In this document: piece by piece, positions 56,743 through 64,000 of the stretch | Layout: each line of letters opens with the position of its first letter | Position numbering within the stretch: the stretch's first letter is position 1 | DNA from: Sphagnum magellanicum | Lineage: Eukaryota; Streptophyta; Sphagnopsida; Sphagnales; Sphagnaceae | Direction: 5' to 3' | Assembly (NCBI GenBank): GCA_021904315.1 | Contig: CM038918.1 | Location: forward strand, 6,153,349 to 6,217,348 | DNA length: 64,000 nt | Program-made: the position numbers and the translations under genes | Notes under the pieces: model-generated | Told to the model about the DNA's origin: nothing | The model's input: only the letters and a program-made list of their open reading frames with translations | Database searches by the model: none

Positions 56743-57045
56743 CATCATCATCATCTTCTTCTTCCTCCTCCAAATTGCATCCATCCAAGTTTGCCCATAA
56801 CTTCATATTCATGGCCTGCTTGTAGCATGATGCAAATTGCCCTATTTCATGCCTCCTCCCTTTTTTTTTTGCCCTAAAATTAAACAACCCTAAAATTTGC
56901 AAAGTTGCAAAAAAGACACCGTCCACCTGTGTCTGACTTTAAGGCCATGCTTTCTAAGCATGATGGAGCAATTGGGTTTTTTTTTTTTTTTACTTTTAAT
57001 ATATAATTATTTTTTAAATAATTTTATTTATATTTAAATTTGGGT

Positions 57046-57336
57046 GGTAAATTTTAGGCAACTGACAAAAACATCTTGCACAGGTAAATTGTTACTAGAT
57101 CAGCTTAAACTAAGCTGAGCAATTAGGGTTTTTTTTTTTTTTTTTTTTTTTTTTTGGTAAAATTTTTGCAACTGACAAAAAAAACATCTTGCACAAGTAA
57201 TTGTTACTAGATCAGCTTTGGGGTTTTTTTCTTCTTCTTTTTTTTCTTAAAATAAATTTTAGGTGTAAAATTTTGGCAACTGACAAAAAAACATCTTGCA
57301 CAAGTACTGGTTACTAGATCAGCTTAAACTAAGCTG
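57046..57336 (+). repeat. Three-copy tandem repeat, about 110-bp period
   Basis: The conserved core runs from AATTTTGGCAACTGACAAAA through ACATCTTGCACAAGTAATTG to TTACTAGATCAGCTT. Copies start at about 57,046, 57,156 and 57,263, each separated by long T-rich linkers. Copies 1 and 3 continue into AAACTAAGCTG, which with the preceding CAGCTT makes a small palindrome; copy 2 lacks it. The cores are nearly identical, so the triplication is young. Confidence 0.9.
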
Positions 57337-60300
57337 CTTGGAAAGACCCAAATCTGTAGAATGGAAGATTTGATTTGTTGGGTCAGATACAAAGTCCTCA
57401 GGTTACATGGTAAGGCCACTAACCTACCCACCCACCCACTAACTAACCCACCTACTATTTTAACCCTATTTAATATGGGTTAAATAAAGAGGGGGATTCC
57501 AAGTTCCATGCCTTTGAAACCTTTTTCAGTTGTCTATGTATGGGCAAGGTGCCACCTTATTTGCCATGAACTATATTGCCTTGTGAGTAGTCATCCTATG
57601 AAGCACCTTTTCAGACCTATGAAGAGACCTTTTGACCCCACCATTTATTTATCTCTAATGTGTTTTTTTTGGGGGGGGAGGGGAGATCTTTTTTTAGGGT
57701 TTTTAGGGTTTTTAGGGTTCAGAGGCTAGCTCAGGGTCACCCTCTAAAATAGAGGGTCAAAAGACCCACTGTGATGCATATTAAAAACCAGTGTTTTTTT
57801 TTAATAAAAAAAAGCTTTTCTTTTTTTTGGGGACATAATAACAACAACCTCAATTTGGGAGTGTGTGCAACAAAAATCTACCATGTTCCTAGGGTAAGTG
57901 TAGGGATAACTATTTCAATTAGTTTGCAATTGGCATGGCAAACATGAACACTTGAAATAATTAGTATCAAAAAACTTAACAAAAAACAACCAATCAACAT
58001 TGAATAGCCTTAACGAATACTTTCGAAGTACTCCTATAAATGACAAATGGCAATAAAATGTAAAAGAATTTCAAGAACATATGGTAAGAATCTTGTTGGA
58101 GGTGGTTAGTGTAATGAACATAAATAGAATGACAAGTGATTATATCAAATAGATAGTCACTATAATTCAAAATTGATTCACCATCATCAATGACCATATG
58201 CTTTTGCATTATATGAAATTGCATATGCCATATGTGATTTTGGGATATATATATATATTTTTACTCATTTCAAAACAATTACCCACCTCATGTAAAGGTA
58301 AGATGCGTAGAGTAAGACAACTTTACTCTTTGAAATATTTATTAGCACGATAAGGTAATTGAAATGGTAGCAAAACATTTTACCAATTGTGGCAGGCATA
58401 TATTTACCCTAAATTATACCTATGTATGTTATCAGGATGAAAAACTCATTTGCCCAACACTTGTTATGGCATATGATCTTTTCCATCACCAAAGACTTTG
58501 TTCTCTAACAATCACATTCAAGGTGAAAGCTTTGAAATCCTTATGTGATCTTGGATAACAAGTTGCCCTGAAAAATGGCATTGGGATGGGTGAGCTCTTC
58601 AAGTTAATTAACATCGGCACAAAAACATAACAACACCACCTTCAACAAAGGCCATACCCAAGGTCAAGGGGTCCAAGGCTCTAAGTCATGGAAGGTGTGG
58701 CTAGATCCATAGATGGTTTTATAATGTGCATAACCTTTTCACGATGTTACAAAGAATCCCTAAGAGAAACTTTCAAACAAAACAACATAAAAGGCTTGAA
58801 GGCAACAAAGCTTCAAGTTAGCATTTTGAAAGATTGAGGGCATTACGTTGTGAACATTAATTAGGATGTTAAAAAAGTATTATGTTGGGTCATGCCTTTA
58901 GTCAAGGATTTTGCATTCATTTGGGTCTATAACATTTTAATGTTAAAAAGTAACTTGGACCTTATGGTGACATATAGTTGATATTCAAACACATCCATAG
59001 AAAGGAGTTGGAACTAGCTTTAATGATCAAACTTAAAAGCTCTCACAATAAAGTGGAGGCAAGTTATTTGTTATTTCACTTATTTGGAATATTTATTATA
59101 ATTCATTTGTTAAATATTTCATTTTATTTTCTTCCACTACAATTTTTGGTTTAGTTTTAGTTTTGTATCTTGCTAAAAATCATATAATCTAAAGTATAGA
59201 TTTGAGATTATGTTCAACAAATAGTTTTGAAATCATTTGCATAAATTTTCCCAATTCCTTCATCAATGTTGGGATTGAAAGTTTTTCAACTTATTTCACA
59301 AGTTCCACTCAATTAACAAAGTTACAACTCATGTCCCTTCCATAAAACCAAATCCGATTAACAAGCATGTATAGTTTTGTTTTCAAAACTTACAAAATGG
59401 TGCATTAAGATTCCAAGTTGTGAGAAAATGAACATTCAAGTTGCAACATAGAACTCCATGTAAAAGCCCTCCAAAAGGCTTTACACGAATTCCTTTTAAG
59501 AAATATTTACACTCTAAATTATCAAAATGTTGAAACCTAGTAAATGGACTAAATATAAGCTTCTCATTTTGATTAATCATATCATTAAATGACATTAAAT
59601 GAAACTAACATGATTGAAAACCCATTGAAAGGCAAAGGAACTAAGGACTCCCATAATTGAACTTTCACATGAAAAAGGTGGTTACTATCAATTGCACATA
59701 TAATTGAGTTTTTAATATCAGTTTTATCACATTTACCATTATAAGGTGCTTGGAAAAGGGGCTTGACAAGCCTTTGTAAATCCCAACATGGCAATAGTCA
59801 TTGCATGTCCACCATGCCCCATTGAAAATACAAGACATTCCTCACAATATCATCGTTTCTTTAAGCCTATGGCTCCTACTCCAATACCTCGTAAGTTAAT
59901 GGAACACCTAAGGTTTGAAGCTTCAACATTACAAACTAAAATCATTTGATGTTTCTCACCAACGTAAATAACTTATGTGTGCACATCTTCAACACCAAAT
60001 TGATATGCCCATGCTAAGCAATCAAAAAATCTACTAGCATTTCAAATTTAAGAAGAATGCATGATGATGATGATGGGTGAAGATTATCCTTTTCTATGAT
60101 GAAAATTCATTTTTAACTTGACCTTGCTTTAAATGTCACAAATTCACCACAACGGTTTTATGGTTCAAAAATTGGCCCCATTTTCAAGAACATCAACTAA
60201 GCAATGTTAGTTGTAATTGCAAAACAGAAGGTAAAAGTGACAAGCACTGACATCCTATCAATGGACATGTTGTTGTGTTCACACAAAAGGCACTTCATTG

Positions 60301-61419
60301 CCAACAATTTTGTAATTGAATCGCTTTTATTGATAGGTCAATTGCCAAATTTCATTGTAGCTTCACAAATAGTTTTCAAATTAAGGTCTTTCATCCAATT
60401 CTTGTCACCTTTGACCAATTAATTGCATTGATATAACACCACTATGAATGTTTAAAGGTTTGGAACCATTGAACTTTCTTTGAAGCATGTTCATTTTGTT
60501 ATTGCTTCATTCTGTATCATTATGTTGATGTAGTGATCAAGTAGTGTGTTATTTCATAATTTGGACTTGCAAGGTCAACACAATTGAACTTTGAAGGGAG
60601 GCCACACAAAGTGAATGTGATCAAATTTCAATGCAATGACACCGCCAAGCACTTGTTGTAGCACCTAAAGGTTACAAGAAAATTACAAATGAATTTTTTA
60701 TCCTTAATAGACCTTGCATTTTAAAGTTGGGTCCAAATGTTAAGGCAAGCAAAATGAAGTAGTATATATATTTTTGGTATTCCTTGGTGTATCATATATT
60801 TTGATTCCCATCAATCTTAATGAATAAAAAAGCCAAATATTTTAAATTATGATAGCTTTGACCACCGTACATTTAAAGCCATTAATATCATCCATTTTTG
60901 TGTCTATATCTATGGTGAAATAAAAAATCCAAATTAAATTATAGGAGTACCAAAAGGTGATGGTGCAAGAACCTTTTTGGTACACCTTAAAGCATTTTTA
61001 CCCAATTGTACTTCATTTTATAAGGTGAATGTTGATTAGCAAGATGCATCACACTTGAAATTCTTCAAGTTATTAAGTGCTTGAGTTGAAAATTATTGCA
61101 CAATTTGATTGTTCATTCTTTTAAGGGCTCATAATGTTAGCAATGGTGTTGTGGCATTGTTCCTTCATCGAATCACAAATTTAGTTTTTTTTTTGCAATA
61201 AATATCTCTTGAAAATTTTCGTAATACATCACACAATTTCCCTAAAAATATACGTGCTACATAGAAATACATTTTTCATTGCATTAATAGTTTTGAAAAT
61301 GTGTGTAATTTTACTCCTATCAATCTCCCATCAATCCTTTGCATTGACATTCCAACAATTGGAATTTATGCATATGTTGCTCCGTGTTGTAACAAGACTC
61401 AAAAACCTTTAAGCAATGT
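57337..61419. other. AT-rich, CpG-poor DNA, no gene recognised
   Basis: A degenerate TTTTTAGGG triplet of telomere-like units lies at about 57,692-57,718. The rest, to the start of the hAT relic, is strongly CpG-depleted. Open stretches such as 57,994-58,224 (minus), 58,364-58,558 (plus) and 60,204-60,422 (plus) have no domain signature. Eroded transposon coding text is likely but could not be identified. Confidence 0.45.
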
Positions 61420-62280
61420 AATTTGCAAATTTCAAAAAATGTGGTTTGTTAAAATGCCTTGGGCACAACTAATATTCAATATGACAATTTTGATTCCATT
61501 GTCATATGCATAATGTGCACAAAAATGGAGTGGGTCAAGAAAATTTAATTGTTCCAAAATGAGATTTGTAGGGAAAATGCAACAATGATAAATTTCGGAT
61601 ACATATGCAAGGATTAATGTTGGATCCCCATTTTGTTGAATGTGAACATGATTGTTGATGGTTTCAACTTAGATAACCTTACAAAGTTTCGATGCATGAC
61701 TTTTAATGATTAATGGAAGTATTTTTGAGGAGAACATTTTTAACATGCTTGTCTTTTGGGGTTGATATGGAGTTAATGTCTCTCAAGGAGTGTGGAATGG
61801 AATTTCAATGTAGCTCCATGCAAAATATGGCCCATTAATAAGAAGAATGCATTGCATGGTTCACAAGTGCAATTTTGTGATGTAAATGTTTTCCAAGATC
61901 TACCAATAGTTTCAAGTTTAGAAAACCTCATGTAATATTTCTATGGGTACTTTGTTGAAAGCTCAAAAAGGCACCTTTAATTCAATACACTAACCCAAGT
62001 TACAAAAACAAAGGGAAACAAGATCTTGTGCAACATGAAGCCATCTCATATCTCCATATTATCACATGTGAAATGAGTTCTCTAACCACCTTTGATGAAA
62101 GATGGTTGTGGATTCACCCGCTGTCCCTTTGGCTACCTTAAATCTTGACCTACTATGTGATGCAAAATTTCTATTGTTTTTGTATGTTTGAAACTATTAG
62201 AAACTATCAATTTAATGGTGAAATTTGTTCAATTAATTCATGATATTTTTCTTTGTGATTTTGTGGTAGTTCTAAATGTG
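61420..62280 (+). mobile_element. hAT-type transposase relic
   Basis: Many short motifs occur in the right order on the plus strand, across stops and frame shifts. FQKMWFVKMPWAQLIF with CIMCTKME (61,423-61,530) matches the N-terminal zinc-finger region. IVDGFNLDNLTK (61,651-61,686) follows, then KYGPLIRRMHCMVHKCNF (61,821-61,875) with the H-C-x-x-H of the catalytic region. Next come LPIVSSLENL, YGYFVESSKRHL, TKTKGNKILCNMK (61,897-62,040) and VVDSPAVPLATLNLDLLCD (62,104-62,160). This is the hAT-like protein family annotated in many plant genomes as zinc-finger transposase-like, by recall. It moves DNA by a cut-and-paste reaction when intact. This copy is dead. It ends where the repeat array at 62,280 begins. 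Confidence 0.8.
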
Positions 62281-62970
62281 TGGCGCCTAGGTTAGAATTA
62301 AGGTAAGATTAGATCAGAGCCACATGGCACTAGGGGTAGGCCTAGACCTAGGCCATGCGGCACCTAACTAAAAAAATTTATTTCATTTTGGGTTTAACCT
62401 TTAAGGTTGAACCTTTTTATTGGCTCTTCGCAAATGGCACCATTTCCATTTTAATGGTCTTTGTGTTTTTTCCATGTTTTTAATGCATTTCTTCATATAG
62501 TTTCAAATTTTTTAAATGGAAAACAAACCATATGGGATAAACATTTTAGTTGCAACCTAGTATCAATATAATCACAACTACTACTTACTAACAACTATCT
62601 AACTACCTACCTACCTACCTACCTAAACCATATATTTGGGTCATGTCACGTGGCACCAAGCATCTATGCCTCAACCACATATGTCACACAACACTTAGGT
62701 TAGGCCTAAACCTAAACCATGTAGCACCTAAGCTAGGTTTAAACCTACACCACCTAGCATGTATGCCCAAACCACATATGCAATATAACATCTAAGCCTA
62801 CACATGACACCTTGTCACATGACACCTATGTTTATACCACATATGTCATGTGCCACTTAAACTAGACTTAAACTACATGGCACCTAGGCGAGGCATAAAT
62901 CTAGGTCATGCCATGTGGTATCCTAGGCTAGGCTTAGACTTAGGCTATGTCATGTGGCATGTATGCTAAG
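62280..62970 (+). repeat. Degenerate array of ATGTGGCACCTAGGCTAGG-like units
   Basis: Words such as CATGGCACTAGG, AGGCCTAGACCTAGGCC, TGGCACCTAGGCGAGGC and TAGGCTAGGCTTAGAC recur about every 30-45 bp. The array spans the window's densest stretch of CTAGG text and includes a CTAC tetranucleotide tract at 62,604-62,623. Units are strongly diverged, so the array is old. Confidence 0.65.
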
Positions 62971-63469
62971 TAGGTAAATAACCTTAACACACATAGAAAA
63001 AATATATATTTGTTTAATGAATGCATATTATACACATAACATGCTTTAATTACAAGTTTGATAAGACTAATACACCCATAAAGACATACCCCCATTATAC
63101 CCTTATTACACCCTAGGATGATCCTTTGGATTAGGATCCACCCCATAGTGGTGCAAATAATTTTGGTTGTTATTGCAACTAATGGGACATATATGCCATT
63201 TCTTTGATGAAAGTCATACTAGAAATTATTCACATGAAAGGATGAAGAAACGGATATATTGATTAATTCTTTGGATGGGCCTTTCAATCCCTAGTTGCAA
63301 ACTTGGGAAAACATTAAAATGAGCAAAATTTGGAAATTTGGCATATAGTTAGAAAGAAGTAAAAAAATTAGTGGTTAATTCGCCTCCAACCTTTGTTTGT
63401 CACAAGGTTTGACATTGCAATGATGTTAGAATATGCACAAAATGATAAAAAGAAAATTTGTTGCTTGCA

Positions 63470-63737
63470 AATGAAATTTGCAATTATATAAAATTATTCT
63501 AAGCAATGAAACATGGTTCATTAGTGATGATATTATAGTAGCTTGTTTATTTTTCACAACATGATTATTGAAGATGAGAATGACAAAGTTTTGGAAATTA
63601 ATAAGGTTAAACAAAATGCCCCACAAAAAAAAGAGGTTTATCATTTAAGACTTGTAGGCAAGGCACAATGGAGCTTCAAAATGACAAAACGTACTACAAC
63701 TTGTGAGGTGATCTAATTGAACATCTTTGGGCCATGA
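63470..63737 (+). mobile_element. PIF/Harbinger transposase relic (C-terminal region)
   Basis: In one plus-strand frame, with stops, the text reads LQMKFAII with NYSKQ and then FHNMIIEDEND (63,557-63,589). This is the conserved F/LHNMIxEDE signature of PIF/Harbinger transposases and the related plant ALP1-like proteins. Further on, in another frame, GDLIEHLWAMKG (63,702-63,737) matches their xLRxDLIEHLWxxKG ending. The transposase normally cuts at TWA targets. Several stops show that this copy is dead. The DDE catalytic part upstream was not recognisable. Confidence 0.8.
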
Positions 63738-64000
63738 AAGGTTTTAACTTTTATTGAAATGAAAGTTCTAAGTTGAAATTCAACCCATTACACTCATTTG
63801 TATCAAATTTGGTCTTCAATGGTACATAAAATTTTATATAAAGATTGTTGTGAACATAATGTGAAGTGAGACTATTGGGAGGGGGATGTGTATCCAAATT
63901 GCCCTATGGGTGATGGGGTTGCTACCAAGGTGAATGTAAGAATTCAAGTTGTTGTTTGCAAGCTACTTGAAATTGTACCAGCAATATAATCAAAGTATAA
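63738..64000. other. AT-rich intergenic DNA at the window end
   Basis: No coding or RNA signal. It follows the end of the PIF/Harbinger transposase relic, so it may be the 3' non-coding part of that element. No terminal inverted repeat was recognised before the window ends. Confidence 0.5.

Overview
The window looks like nuclear DNA of a land plant with a large, repeat-laden genome. The evidence is a plant-specific AP2/ERF transcription factor gene, an F-box/kelch-type gene, TTTAGGG-type telomere-like tracts, and decayed plant transposon families (Ty3/gypsy, hAT, PIF/Harbinger, CACTA and a non-LTR-like element). Most of the sequence is AT-rich and poor in CpG. The species cannot be fixed from the sequence. 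A seed-free vascular plant or another large-genome plant would fit, but that is only an inference.

Only two protein-coding loci are convincing, both on the minus strand. At 23,386-25,035 is an F-box gene whose middle part is read in a different frame from its two ends, so it is either a young pseudogene or carries two sequence indels. At 34,694-36,817 is one uninterrupted 707-codon AP2/ERF gene of the cytokinin-response-factor type. It has an N-terminal CRF motif, a complete AP2 domain, an SPSSV motif and long Gln/Ser/Ala tracts, and its flanks are full of microsatellites. A less certain last exon plus 3' UTR of a third, plus-strand gene may lie at about 29,987-31,900, where base composition rises without a long reading frame.

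The rest is repeats. From left to right: a 2.0-kb CACTA-type element with matching TTA flanks (2,192-4,232); a minus-strand Ty3/gypsy reverse transcriptase relic (5,860-6,740); a 154-bp CACTA-like foldback with ATA flanks (9,912-10,065); a GC-rich insert with a five-copy motif array inside a degenerate array (12,355-13,340); a second CACTA-like foldback with TAA flanks (13,943-14,089); a 138-bp tandem duplication (15,704-15,979); and two diverged copies of an unnamed 2-2.8 kb repeat (18,590-21,390 and 25,570-27,545) on either side of the F-box gene, with fragments elsewhere. To the right of the AP2 gene are several minisatellites, a strong hairpin (40,581-40,722), a non-LTR-like relic on the minus strand (46,960-47,420), a third foldback element (50,685-50,859), a triplicated block (57,046-57,336), an hAT transposase relic (61,420-62,280), a decayed repeat array (62,280-62,970) and a PIF/Harbinger transposase relic (63,470-63,737).

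The two gene loci do not form a pathway that can be read from the sequence. No CRISPR array, operon, rRNA or canonical tRNA was seen. I did not find a clearly new biological system. The best candidates for undescribed material are the 2-kb repeat family and the small hairpin family built around CCAAATTTGG, the GC-rich motif array at 12.95-13.13 kb, and the unexplained composition islands at 30-31.9 kb and 44.4-45.5 kb.
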